64,000 bases of DNA. Origin: Bacillota bacterium. GTDB taxonomy: Bacteria > Bacillota > SHA-98 > Ch115. The stretch covers positions 248,001-312,000 of the forward strand of contig JABLXA010000004.1 in assembly GCA_013178415.1 (NCBI GenBank), given 5' to 3'. How positions within the stretch are numbered: the first letter of the stretch is position 1; each line of letters starts with the position of its first letter. The translations under genes and the position numbers were made by a program. Of this stretch, positions 41,401 to 50,848 are shown piece after piece. Under the pieces are notes generated by a model. The model was not told the DNA's origin. It made no database searches and worked only from the letters and a program-made list of their open reading frames with translations.

Positions 41401-42630
41401 GTGAAAAGAACCTCATCATGGCGGCGAAGTGTGCAGCTTTTGGCTTTCGGGGTTTTAGTAGCGCAGATCGCTTTTTCAATGGCAGCGCCACTCCTGCCGG
41501 TTTATCTTTCGGACCTGGGGCTGAGGAAAAATGTAGCCCTGTGGTCCGGTTTGATTTTTTCCATAAATTCAGTTACCTTTGGCATAATGTCCCCAATTTG
41601 GGGGTCTATCTCAGACCGGTATGGGAAGAGGCCGATGATCCTGAGGGCCGGGGTTGGGATGGGCATTACATATGCCCTCATGTCTATGGCTCACGATCAT
41701 ATCCAGCTGTTTCTGCTGCGCGGTCTAAATGGCATGTTGTCAGGTTATATCCCAGCAGTGATAACTTTGGTGACTACCATTGCCCCTGAGGCCCGGCTTG
41801 GATGGGCCTTGGGGACAGTCCAATCTGCCAGCGCTATTGGCGTCATAATGGGACCGCTGGTGGGAGGGCTCGCGGCGCAATTTCTTGGCATACGGGCGAG
41901 CTTCATCTTCTCGTCCATACTGCTGATTGTTGCTGCCCTCGTTCCCTATTTCTGGGTCGGTGAACCCCCTGTCCAACGTAAAGATCGTATTTCCGTGTCG
42001 GCTGATGTCAAGCTTGTACTGGGGATACCTGCTGTTCGCGTCTTCCTTGCGGTGTTCCTCTTTGTGCAGGCAGCGGCCATGGTGGTTCAACCTACCATTC
42101 CCCTTTTTGTGGCGGCGATCATGAAATCGGATGCAGGGGTTCCTGTCACCTCAGGTTTAGTTTTCTCATTGGTTGGTATCTCCACAGCCCTGGGATGCCC
42201 CCTGATCGCAAAGACGCGGGATTCCCAGTATGGAGCCGTGATGCTGGCAAGCCTGTTCCTTGCTTCAGGGCTTAATCTGATTCAAGGTTTCAGCGCCACC
42301 GTATTTGCATTGGCAGTGGCAAGATTCTTATTCGGCTTTGCCAATGCAGGGATCACGGTCTCCGGGAACGTGCTGTTCGCTAGCGCCACTCCAAAGGATG
42401 CTCGTGGACGCGCCTTTGGTCTCCTCAATAGTATAACCTCAATCGGAAGCGTCCTTGGACCGATTCTTGGGGGTTTTCTTGGAGAGACTCTTGGGCTCAG
42501 GAGTTCGTTTTGGGGTTCCTCTGTTCTCTTCTTTGTTGCGGGAATCCTGGCTGTAACAGGCACCCGTGTCGCCAAAAGGGAGGCACGTCCCACGGTAGCG
42601 GAGACTGAGCTGGCCAATAGTAGAGAGTAA
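41401..42630 (+). CDS. Major facilitator superfamily transporter (drug-efflux-like)
   Basis: A 409-residue, twelve-helix MFS protein. Motif A is SPIWGSISDRYGKRPMILRA between helices 2 and 3, and the motif C-like GPLVGGLAAQFLGI lies in helix 5; a second half repeat ends with GPILGGFLGETLG. These features fit the proton-antiport multidrug group (YfmO/MdtG-like). The substrate is unknown. GTG 41401 follows GGGAGG. It is a single gene preceded by an inverted repeat. Confidence 0.88.
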   Translation: MKRTSSWRRSVQLLAFGVLVAQIAFSMAAPLLPVYLSDLGLRKNVALWSGLIFSINSVTFGIMSPIWGSISDRYGKRPMILRAGVGMGITYALMSMAHDHIQLFLLRGLNGMLSGYIPAVITLVTTIAPEARLGWALGTVQSASAIGVIMGPLVGGLAAQFLGIRASFIFSSILLIVAALVPYFWVGEPPVQRKDRISVSADVKLVLGIPAVRVFLAVFLFVQAAAMVVQPTIPLFVAAIMKSDAGVPVTSGLVFSLVGISTALGCPLIAKTRDSQYGAVMLASLFLASGLNLIQGFSATVFALAVARFLFGFANAGITVSGNVLFASATPKDARGRAFGLLNSITSIGSVLGPILGGFLGETLGLRSSFWGSSVLFFVAGILAVTGTRVAKREARPTVAETELANSRE

Positions 42631-42764
42631 TCTGCTCGCGCCAACTCCCGAGAGTTTCATTTGACGCGCTGCTACAATATGGAGATCGGAAATAGCGGTC
42701 ATTTAGGTTGATGAATTCTTTTGCGCATCCTGGCAAATCCTAAAAAGGACAAGGAGGGCCCTGG

Positions 42765-44093
42765 ATGCGTATTTTTATGCTCTCATGGGAATATCCGCCG
42801 CGAGTGATCGGAGGTCTGGCGAGGCATGTTCATCAGCTTTCAGCTGCCATGGCGCGGATGGGGCATGATGTGCATGTGTTTACGTGTGGTGAGGTTTCCG
42901 ATAGCAAGTCTGCTGAATATGGCAATGGAGCCCTGAAAAACGGGAATGGGGCGGTAACATGCGAGGAAGGGGTCACGGTGCATCGAGTCCTTCCCAGCGG
43001 CGCGACCCCGAGAGATTTCGTCACATGGGTCATGCAGCTGAATTTCGACCTCCTGGAGGCGGCTATCCGTGAATCAGAAGCAAATGGTCCATGCGAGATA
43101 GTCCATGCCCACGATTGGCTTACGGCTTACTCAGCTAAGGCTCTCAAACATGCATATAGAATTCCCTTGGTCGCCACCATTCATGCCACCGAATGGGGAC
43201 GGAACCATGGCCTTCATAATGACCTCCAGCGCTACATAAGTGACGAGGAATGGTATCTTTGCTACGAGTCATGGCGAGTCATCTGCTGCAGTGATTATAT
43301 GCGTGGCGAACTAAAATGGGTGTTCCAATTGCCTGAAGACAAAATCCGGGTCATACCCAATGGTGTGGATCCCGAGGAATTTGAGGTGGACTCAGATATA
43401 AACCTCAGTGCTTTTCGTTCAAAGTATGCGGCGCCAGATGAGAAAATGATCTTTTTCATAGGTAGGCTGGTCCATGAGAAAGGTGCCCATATCCTTGTGG
43501 AGGCAACTCCGAAAATCCTTCACTATTGGGATAAGGCAAAGATTGTAATAGCAGGCAAGGGGCCTCAGGAGGCCTATCTGAAGGAGCGCGCCCAAGCTCT
43601 GGGAGTCTCCGGACGTATTTATTTCACCGGTTATGTGGATGACAACACCCGGAATCTACTTTATCGCTGCGCGGACATAGCCGTATTTCCAAGCCTCTAT
43701 GAGCCGTTTGGGATAACGGCCCTAGAAGCTATGGCATGTGGCGTCCCTGTGGTGGTTTCCGATGTAGGCGGACTCGCTGAAGTAGTCCGGCATGGCCTTA
43801 CCGGATGGAAGGTCTATGCTGGCAATCCGGGGTCCCTTGCAGATGGAGTCCTGCATCTACTCTATGAACCTAAACTTGCAGACAAGCTGAGACAGAACGC
43901 CCTCAAGATCGTGGAATCAAAGTACAACTGGCCTTCGATTGCAGAGGAAACAATAAGGGTCTACCAGGAAATCCTCGACCAATACAACCGCAGTGAATGG
44001 TCGAACATCAGAAGGGAGTCCGTACGGACAAACGCGTCAAGAATGGTGGCATATCGGCAATTCATGGGAGACGGGAGATATGCATCCACGTGA
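42765..44093 (+). CDS. Glycosyltransferase family 4 (glycogen/starch synthase-like)
   Basis: The N-terminal domain starts MLSWEYPPRVIGGLARHVHQ, the glycogen-synthase-like KxGGL-type entry used by GT4 enzymes. HAHDWLTAYSAKALKHAY follows. The C-terminal GT-B domain has VIPNGVDPEEFEVD, FFIGRLVHEKGAHIL, AGKGPQEAYL and the EPFGITALEAMACGVPVVVS donor-binding segment with the E-x7-E pattern. It is 442 residues long, with a short low-complexity insert (YGNGALKNGNGAV). AGGAGGG precedes the ATG. The neighbouring NDP-sugar synthase, GH57 and DUF4912 genes suggest alpha-glucan or exopolysaccharide synthesis. Confidence 0.88.
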   Translation: MRIFMLSWEYPPRVIGGLARHVHQLSAAMARMGHDVHVFTCGEVSDSKSAEYGNGALKNGNGAVTCEEGVTVHRVLPSGATPRDFVTWVMQLNFDLLEAAIRESEANGPCEIVHAHDWLTAYSAKALKHAYRIPLVATIHATEWGRNHGLHNDLQRYISDEEWYLCYESWRVICCSDYMRGELKWVFQLPEDKIRVIPNGVDPEEFEVDSDINLSAFRSKYAAPDEKMIFFIGRLVHEKGAHILVEATPKILHYWDKAKIVIAGKGPQEAYLKERAQALGVSGRIYFTGYVDDNTRNLLYRCADIAVFPSLYEPFGITALEAMACGVPVVVSDVGGLAEVVRHGLTGWKVYAGNPGSLADGVLHLLYEPKLADKLRQNALKIVESKYNWPSIAEETIRVYQEILDQYNRSEWSNIRRESVRTNASRMVAYRQFMGDGRYAST

Positions 44094-44127
44094 GTGTAAG
44101 GGCTTTTAATTGCAGGAGGAGATTCGA

Positions 44128-46632
44128 GTGAAGGCGGTCATAATGGCTGGAGGCAAGGGCACACGACTCCGGCCCCTTACGTACGATATGCCTAAGCCCA
44201 TGGTGAGAATGGCAAATCGTCCAATGATGGAGCATGTAGTGAGGCTTCTTGCCAGGTCCGGCTTCAGGGACATTATTGTTACGCTTTGTTACCTGCCGGA
44301 AAAGATCCAGAGTTATTTCGACACCGGTGAGCGTTTCGGGGTCGATCTGAGATACTCCATTGAAGAGACTGCTCTGGGCACGGCCGGCAGTGTCAAGAAG
44401 GTAGAAAAGGATCTTGGCGGCACTTTTCTGGTGATCAGTGGAGATGCGCTGACAGATATCAACCTTGCTCCGGCTATCGAATTCCACCGGTCAAAGGGGG
44501 CTATGGCGACGATCCTGCTGACACGGGTCGAAAACCCTCTGGAATATGGGGTCGTTATTACAGAAAAGGATGGCAGGATAAGGCAATTCCTCGAGAAGCC
44601 TGGGTGGGGAGAGGTCTTCAGTGATACCGTGAATACAGGCATCTATGTTCTGGAACCAGATGTCCTGGAATATGTTGAGCCCGGGACGCAGTTTGATTTC
44701 AGCAAGGACCTTTTCCCATTGCTTCTCAAAAATAGGGCGCCGGTTTTGGGATATGTTGTCGATGGCTACTGGTGTGACGTTGGTACCCTTGATCAATACC
44801 GCAAGAGTCATAATGATATCCTGAATTCACATGTGAAAGTGGACATAGATGGCGAACAGATTCAAGAAGGAGTATTTGTGGGGGTAGGGACGCATCTAGA
44901 TGATGGAGTCAGGATTTCCGGGCCCTGCATAATCGGGTCTGACTGCATTATCGAAAAGGATGTTGAGATCGGCGAGTTCACAGTGATAGGCTCGGGATCG
45001 GCTCTGCAAAGGGGGGCTTCCCTCAGGCGAACTATTTTGATGGATAAAGTATATGTTAGCGAAGGCGCAGAACTCAGGGGATGTATAGTAGATAATCGCG
45101 TGATGATCAAACCCAGAGCTATGATCCTCGAGGGGGCCGTCATCGGCCACAAAGCCACGATAGGCGAGAAGGCTATAGTAAGGCCTCAAGTAAGGATATG
45201 GCCTGAGAAAACTGTCGAGGATGCGGTTACTGTAAGCACAAACCTCATATGGGGCACTCGTTGCTCCAGGCGCCTTTTTGGAGCAAATGGGGTATCAGGT
45301 GTCTTGAATGCGGAGATCACCCCTGAATTTGCGGCAAGGCTGGCGGCTGCCTTTGGGTCGGCGATCCCAGCAGGTAAAGATGGAGATCGTGCGGTAGTGG
45401 TTTCATGTGACGCTCATGGCCCATCCAGGATGCTGAAACGTGCCATAATAGCGGGCCTTCTGTCATGCGGGGTGGATGTATTCGACCTCGGCCACATCAC
45501 AACTCCAGTTTCGCGTTACGCGGTCGGCACCCTAGGCGCCCAGGGTGGAATACATATCCGCATGGCTCCCACAGATCCCGGCCAGATTCTTTTTGAGTTT
45601 CTGGACTCGATGGGGATAAACATCTCCAGGGGGCTGGAAAGGAATATTGAGACCATCTTCTTCAATGATGATTTCCAGAGGTCTCCTTCAACGCAGATTG
45701 GTGAAGTGGCCTTCCTCACAAAAGTGGCAGAACAGTACCTGGAGGGCTTGTTAAGGCAGCTCAACGTGGATGCCATACGACAGAGAAGATTCAAAGTAGC
45801 CGTGGATTATGATCCCGGAAGTCTTTCCCTGTTACTCCCCTCGTTTTTTGAGAGGCTGGGGTGTGAGGTGGTAATGGTTGGAGGTGCGATGGGGCAGACT
45901 GCCTCTGCCAAGACGGCACCGGAGATCAGGGAGGCCCTTTCCGGCATAAAGAAGCTGGTCAAGGATACAAGTGGGGATGTTGGAGTAGTGGTTGACAACA
46001 ACGCTGAGAGGCTGTTGCTGGTGGATGAACTTGGCCGCGAAATAGCGGAAGATACCCTCTTGGTTTTGATGTCCATACTTTCATTCAAGGCAGGCGAAGG
46101 CTCGAGAGTAGCGGTGCCTGTCACAGCGCCAGGAGTCATAGAGACCCTTGCCAAGGTTTACAAAGGCCAGGTTATACGAACCAAGGCCGATCCTCGATCT
46201 ATCATGGAAAAGACTATCGAACAGAGGATTTTCATAAGCGATCATCAGGGTCCGCCGACGTTCCAGCCAGCATTTGACGCGTTGATGATGTTCGGGAAGG
46301 TCCTGGAAGTTTTGGCAGAAGAGAAGCTGACACTATCCAGCCTTGTCAGCATGATTCCCGAATTTTACATGAGCAAGAGCTCGATTGGGTGTCCATGGGA
46401 ATCCAAGGGTAAGATAATGCGGACTCTGATTGAAAACACAGATGTGAATTCGGTGGAGCTCATAGACGGGGTCAAGATCCACCAGGAGCGGGGGTGGGCG
46501 CTTGTCTTGCCGGATTCCGACCACCCCGAACTGCATATTGTTAGTGAGGCGCAAAGCCCGGACGAGGCGGCCGCTCTCCAGAACCTCATCATGTCCAAGA
46601 TCTCGGAAATACAACAAAAAGACCAACCCTGA
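44128..46632 (+). CDS. NDP-sugar pyrophosphorylase with left-handed helix and degenerate phosphomannomutase-like domain
   Basis: Residues 1 to about 230 are a nucleotidyltransferase: VIMAGGKGTRLRPLTYDMPK, TALGTAGSVK, VISGDALTDI, FLEKPGWGEVFSD and VDGYWCDVGT. About 245-370 form hexapeptide repeats (left-handed helix). From about 385 to 834 follows a phosphohexomutase-like region whose key loops are lost: the phosphoserine loop (TASHNP in active enzymes) reads IHIRMAPTDPG, and the Mg loop DGDGDR reads DNNAERL. The family is usually annotated as mannose-1-phosphate guanylyltransferase; the mutase part is probably inactive or regulatory. GTG 44128 follows GCAGGAGGAG. Confidence 0.87.
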   Translation: MKAVIMAGGKGTRLRPLTYDMPKPMVRMANRPMMEHVVRLLARSGFRDIIVTLCYLPEKIQSYFDTGERFGVDLRYSIEETALGTAGSVKKVEKDLGGTFLVISGDALTDINLAPAIEFHRSKGAMATILLTRVENPLEYGVVITEKDGRIRQFLEKPGWGEVFSDTVNTGIYVLEPDVLEYVEPGTQFDFSKDLFPLLLKNRAPVLGYVVDGYWCDVGTLDQYRKSHNDILNSHVKVDIDGEQIQEGVFVGVGTHLDDGVRISGPCIIGSDCIIEKDVEIGEFTVIGSGSALQRGASLRRTILMDKVYVSEGAELRGCIVDNRVMIKPRAMILEGAVIGHKATIGEKAIVRPQVRIWPEKTVEDAVTVSTNLIWGTRCSRRLFGANGVSGVLNAEITPEFAARLAAAFGSAIPAGKDGDRAVVVSCDAHGPSRMLKRAIIAGLLSCGVDVFDLGHITTPVSRYAVGTLGAQGGIHIRMAPTDPGQILFEFLDSMGINISRGLERNIETIFFNDDFQRSPSTQIGEVAFLTKVAEQYLEGLLRQLNVDAIRQRRFKVAVDYDPGSLSLLLPSFFERLGCEVVMVGGAMGQTASAKTAPEIREALSGIKKLVKDTSGDVGVVVDNNAERLLLVDELGREIAEDTLLVLMSILSFKAGEGSRVAVPVTAPGVIETLAKVYKGQVIRTKADPRSIMEKTIEQRIFISDHQGPPTFQPAFDALMMFGKVLEVLAEEKLTLSSLVSMIPEFYMSKSSIGCPWESKGKIMRTLIENTDVNSVELIDGVKIHQERGWALVLPDSDHPELHIVSEAQSPDEAAALQNLIMSKISEIQQKDQP

Positions 46633-48228
46633 TCATTGGGCAGCAGCCAACGGGGTATAGACGCGATAGTCGATGTCGGGAAAGATGTTATCCAGCCATT
46701 CCACATGAGCCAGCCATGATTCATCTATTGAATTCGATTTGATATCATCATAAAGCTTGATGAACCTTCCCACGTGGTCGCGAGTCCTCTTTATCGCATA
46801 TGGCACGGTGGTGCCGGTTTTCATAATGAAGGCCCAGTCGCTGCTTTGGGCAAGGAGCAACTCCCGGGCAGCCTGATTTAGGGCGCGCCTCAAAACTCCA
46901 TTTGCATCCGGGTATTCTCTCGCCAACTCTATCATCCGCTCGGCGGCTTTGTGAAGGTGCCTGTAGATCCAGTCATTACTTCCCTCGAGCCATACTTCGT
47001 TATATCCTTTATACCCCCAACTCGAGAGGGATGGTGTGGACTTTTGATTCCGAGGATTGAGCTTTAGATAATCGCCTGGGGTGGTCAACTCAACGATGTG
47101 CTGGTCGAATGCCATTTTCCTGATGAGAAGATCAAGCCATTCTATTCCTTCAAACCACCAATGGCCGAATAGTTCCGCGTCGTAAGGGGCGGTTACGATG
47201 GGTTTCCTATCAATGACAGAAAATAAGTATTCGACTTGCCGTTCCCGGTTGAACATGAAATTCCCAGCATGGATTGCCGCCTTATTGAGCGCCCATTCTC
47301 TCCGGTATGGAAGCTTATCCTCGGTTTTCCCCGTGATTCGATAATACTTTATTCCAGTCTGAACTCTGAGCCCTCCCGGCAGGTAAGGCTTTAGATAATC
47401 ATAATCAAGCTCGTATCCAATATCCCGGTAGAATTCCCTATAGTCAAAGTCGCCAGGATAGCCTTCCCGCGCGCTCCATACTTGTTTCGAGGATTCCATA
47501 TCCCGTCCGAAGGCCGCCACCCCTGAGTCACAATAGATCGGGGCATAGACACCATAGCGCGGCCTGGGGGATGCGAACAGCACGCCATGTGAATCTGTAA
47601 AGAAATACCTTATCCCCTCATCTTTGAGAAATCTATCGTCCCCCGGATTATACCCGCATTCAGGAAGCCAGAAGCCGACCGGTCTCATGTCAAATGTGCG
47701 CTCAAAGAGATCAATGGCTATCTTTATTTGGGCGCGGACAGCGTCCTTATGTATTTCCATGAGGGGCAGATATCCATGGGTTGCCGCAGTAGTTATGAGC
47801 TCTAGCACTCCTAATCTCGCTAGGCGCTGAAATCCGAGCAGTATATCTCCGCCATACTGTTTTTCATAAATGTCACGAGTCTCATAGAACTTATCCCTAT
47901 ACATTTGGGCATTTTCATTGAATTCAGGAAGCCAACGAGTTCTATCGACTTCACGCTCGGCAAGCTCGATGAGCCTATTCAAATGGCGGAGGTACCGTTC
48001 TTGAAGCAGCGGGTCCTTCAACATTAATATGAGAGGCGGCGATATGGAGAGGGTCAGCTTGAATCTGACGCCATCCCTAACTAGACCATTCAACATTTTG
48101 AGCAGGGGCACATATGATTCTGTAATTGCCTCGAAAAGCCAAAGTTCCTCCAAATACTCCGGAAATTCTGGATGCCTTACGTAGGGCAGGTGAGCATGCA
48201 AAACAAGCGCTAGATATCCCTGGCTCAT
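46633..48228 (-). CDS. GH57 family glycoside hydrolase (1,4-alpha-glucan branching enzyme type)
   Basis: The sequence opens LALVLHAHLPYVRHPE, the GH57 signature. The catalytic nucleophile region is GFWLPECGYNPG and the acid/base region is TAPYDAELFGHWWFEG; FTDSHGVLFASPRPRYG and the C-terminal helical domain (SSDWAFIMKTGTTVPYA) match the branching-enzyme subgroup. At 531 residues it is full length. The chosen start ATG 48228 follows AGGGAGGGG and gives the normal N-terminus. The stop codon directly abuts that of the convergent NDP-sugar synthase gene. It is co-transcribed with the DUF4912 gene upstream. There is no signal peptide. Confidence 0.9.
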   Translation of the reverse strand: MSQGYLALVLHAHLPYVRHPEFPEYLEELWLFEAITESYVPLLKMLNGLVRDGVRFKLTLSISPPLILMLKDPLLQERYLRHLNRLIELAEREVDRTRWLPEFNENAQMYRDKFYETRDIYEKQYGGDILLGFQRLARLGVLELITTAATHGYLPLMEIHKDAVRAQIKIAIDLFERTFDMRPVGFWLPECGYNPGDDRFLKDEGIRYFFTDSHGVLFASPRPRYGVYAPIYCDSGVAAFGRDMESSKQVWSAREGYPGDFDYREFYRDIGYELDYDYLKPYLPGGLRVQTGIKYYRITGKTEDKLPYRREWALNKAAIHAGNFMFNRERQVEYLFSVIDRKPIVTAPYDAELFGHWWFEGIEWLDLLIRKMAFDQHIVELTTPGDYLKLNPRNQKSTPSLSSWGYKGYNEVWLEGSNDWIYRHLHKAAERMIELAREYPDANGVLRRALNQAARELLLAQSSDWAFIMKTGTTVPYAIKRTRDHVGRFIKLYDDIKSNSIDESWLAHVEWLDNIFPDIDYRVYTPLAAAQ

Positions 48229-48248
48229 CCAAATCCCCTCCCTTTCCC

Positions 48249-49295
48249 TTATGTCGTTTTTCTTTCGATGGTTGTGGTTATGCGACGGCATTCCGCGCCA
48301 TCCGAGGACTTTGCTTCTATTGGAACCACCTGAACTCCATCCGGGAGAGCGAATCTAACGGAAAAAGTCCCGTCAGGCCTCAGTTTCGCGGGAACGCCTT
48401 GAATCGTCAGACTAGCTTGAGGGTCTGTAGCGCCGTGAATTATAACCTCGACATCGGCCCTTAGCCAGAACCCCCGTTTTCTCTCGGGGAATGCGAGACC
48501 TGGGCTCGATATACTGCTTACAGCTTCCGATCCCATCAGAAGCTCTCTGAGTTCCTTGCTTTCAACCCATTCTCGTGCGAATTCTGGAGAGCTTGGTCCC
48601 ATTCTGAGCGTTGGTCTCACCGTTCGCTCGAGAGCCTCTATCGTCATCCATTCCTCATCGAACTTCTCCGACATTCCATCGCGGGGCGTGTTCACAATAT
48701 TGGAACGCGCAAGCAGGATGAAGCTGCCATCAGATACCTTGAGACCTAGGTCGACGCAATAGGAACGGTTGGGCCTATCCACATTGATATACCAATTGTT
48801 GGCGTCATTATTCAGATGAATATCAAAAGAATACCATGAATTAGTGCCATCAAAATCAAGGTTTGTAACATCATGCACCCTGAGGACCTTTTGGGATTGT
48901 TGAAGGCCTGCCGGGGAGACCTTCCTCTCTACTTCCATCAGCGATTCATGTGCGATTTCCCAGTAAGCATGAAGCCAGTAAGGGTCTCGCACCATCAAGA
49001 CAACCCTTGTTTCACCATAACCAGGAGGAAGGTCATATTGGGTAGCGAGCTGATAGGTGGGCTGGAACGTATCCAGGGACGGAATCCTCGATAGAGTCAT
49101 TTCGCTTGGTTCCACGACACTCTGCTCAGAAATTGGTCCACCTAACTGTATTTCAGCCATTTCCGCGGCATGGGCCTGGCGCGGGCGTTCATGCAATTGG
49201 CCCTGGCGCTCGAGATCGTCGGCTACATCTTGGGCCAGGTCTTCGGGCGTGATTTGATTCTCTTGATCATTTGCTCCCCTTGCCTCTGGTGTCAC
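48249..49295 (-). CDS. DUF4912 domain-containing protein
   Basis: The DUF4912 core is at residues about 85-240: LPPGYGETRVVLMVRDPYWL, HAYWEIAHESLMEVERKV, LRVHDVTN, YINVDRPNRSYCVDLGLK and LLARSNIV. About 80 N-terminal residues are polar and Gln/Glu-rich, and the C-terminus (VEVIIHGATDPQASLTIQG) resembles a small Ig-like strand domain. The function is unknown, but the gene regularly sits with GH57 and glycosyltransferase genes, as here (20 bases before GH57), so a role in binding or making a polysaccharide is likely. GTG 49295 follows GGGAGG. Confidence 0.82.
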   Translation of the reverse strand: MTPEARGANDQENQITPEDLAQDVADDLERQGQLHERPRQAHAAEMAEIQLGGPISEQSVVEPSEMTLSRIPSLDTFQPTYQLATQYDLPPGYGETRVVLMVRDPYWLHAYWEIAHESLMEVERKVSPAGLQQSQKVLRVHDVTNLDFDGTNSWYSFDIHLNNDANNWYINVDRPNRSYCVDLGLKVSDGSFILLARSNIVNTPRDGMSEKFDEEWMTIEALERTVRPTLRMGPSSPEFAREWVESKELRELLMGSEAVSSISSPGLAFPERKRGFWLRADVEVIIHGATDPQASLTIQGVPAKLRPDGTFSVRFALPDGVQVVPIEAKSSDGAECRRITTTIERKTT

Positions 49296-49632
49296 ATTGC
49301 CAACCTCCCAAAAACAACCGCCTTACCCTTGAGCACGCGGGCAAAGGCCCGTATCTAGATTCGGCCGGAAGGCGAAAATTGCCAAGATGATGCACTAAAC
49401 AGCTAAAATATAGTATTACTTTGAGGCCAAGAATTTATGTGATTGACGGCCCTTCGCGGATTCTACGGACGAAATTGATTCAGTGACCTTCATCGAATTA
49501 TGCTATAATTATTTGTTGGCTGAGTTCGGATTTAGTCTGCCATAAAAACGAAATCTTGTTCATGTCGGCATTTCAGGGAGATATTCTGCCAGACACAAAG
49601 GTATCTGCGCAGCAACGAAGGGGGCAATATCG
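49296..49632. other. Divergent intergenic region between DUF4912 and nagA
   Basis: No gene is visible. TTGATT (49475-49480) and TATGCT (49499-49504), spaced by 18 bases, with an overlapping TATAAT at 49504-49509, are the likely promoter of nagA on the plus strand. No clear promoter for the minus-strand operon was identified. Confidence 0.5.
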
Positions 49633-50829
49633 ATGGGAAAGGCTTCGGCAAAAAGGGTTATACTAAAGGGCAAGGATGTGATCACCCCCGAAGGAGTTAT
49701 TACTGATGGATTCATTGAAATCGCGGACGGAACCATAACCAGGGTGGGATCAGCTGGCGAATACCGGGCGATGGCTGCCTGGGGGCAGGAAGACGTGGAA
49801 ATAATGGATGAAACGGGGAAGATAATTTCCCCAGGCTTTATTGATATTCACGTTCATGGTGGTGGAGGGCATGAATTTTCAGAGGGGACTCTTGATGCCA
49901 TTGAGGCTGCCGTCAGAGCCCACGCTCAGCATGGAACGACTGCTCTCCTGGCGACCCCGGCATCGCTCCCACAGGATAAGCTGGCGAATTGCGCCAGGGC
50001 GGTCAAAGAGGCCATGGGGCGCGATCTAAAGGGGGCGCAAATCCTCGGGATGCATCTCGAGGGGCCTTGGCTCAATCCCACCAAAAAGGGCGCTCAGGAT
50101 CCCGAGGCCATCCGTCGTCCTGATATCCGTGAATTTGAAGAGATCTGGGATGCAAGCGGGAATAGCGTGCGCCATGTCACCATGGCTCCCGAAGTGGTGG
50201 GTGGCTTCGAGATGATCCGGGTGCTGAAAGAACGAGGGATTACCATATCTGCCGGGCATTCGGCGGCGAGCTATGAACAGGTATTGAATGCCATCAAATG
50301 CGGCCTTACTCATACTACTCATGCATTTAATGGGATGGTCCCGTTGCATCATAGAGATCCCGGCCTGGTCGGCGCTGTCCTGACCCGAGATGAGCTTACC
50401 ACGGAGATGATAGTAGATGGCTTCCATCTTCATGCAGCTATTGTGAATTTGCTTTACCGCTGCAAGGGACGGGAGAGGCTAGCCCTGGTCACTGATTCTA
50501 TCATGGCGGCTGGAATGCCTGAAGGGACATATCATCTTGCCGGGCTCAAGGTTAAGCTCAGCGGCGACGGATCTGTGCGCCTTGCGGATGGCACCCTGGC
50601 AGGCAGCATCCTCACTATGGACAGGGCAGTGTCTAACACTGCAAAATTCCTGGGGGTTCCTATCCATGATGTGATTCCCATGGCATCGATAGTCCCGGCT
50701 AGGATCATCGGGGTGGACAATAAGAAGGGGTCTTTGGAGGTTGGCAAGGACGCGGACATTGTCGTTCTTGATGATGATGGGACCGTGCATAAGACCATAG
50801 TAAGGGGGCAGGTAGTCTATAGCGCCTGA
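49633..50829 (+). CDS. nagA: N-acetylglucosamine-6-phosphate deacetylase
   Basis: NagA deacetylates GlcNAc-6-phosphate in amino-sugar recycling and catabolism. Visible family features are GFIDIHVHGGGGHEFSEGT (first metal-binding HxH), MHLEGPWLNPTKKGAQDP (metal-binding Glu), SAGHSAASYEQ, THAFNGMVPLHHRDPG, and LVTDSIMAAGMPEG with the catalytic aspartate, then KGSLEVGKDADIVVLD at the end. It is 398 residues long. AAGGGGG precedes ATG 49633. No nagB or PTS gene is adjacent. The PHP gene follows nearly without gap. Confidence 0.94.
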   Translation: MGKASAKRVILKGKDVITPEGVITDGFIEIADGTITRVGSAGEYRAMAAWGQEDVEIMDETGKIISPGFIDIHVHGGGGHEFSEGTLDAIEAAVRAHAQHGTTALLATPASLPQDKLANCARAVKEAMGRDLKGAQILGMHLEGPWLNPTKKGAQDPEAIRRPDIREFEEIWDASGNSVRHVTMAPEVVGGFEMIRVLKERGITISAGHSAASYEQVLNAIKCGLTHTTHAFNGMVPLHHRDPGLVGAVLTRDELTTEMIVDGFHLHAAIVNLLYRCKGRERLALVTDSIMAAGMPEGTYHLAGLKVKLSGDGSVRLADGTLAGSILTMDRAVSNTAKFLGVPIHDVIPMASIVPARIIGVDNKKGSLEVGKDADIVVLDDDGTVHKTIVRGQVVYSA

Positions 50830-50848
50830 CTCGAGACATTTCTATATC

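Noticed and set aside
44062-44487. Minus-strand frame opposite the NDP-sugar synthase
   Set aside because: Shadow of a strongly conserved coding region on the plus strand.
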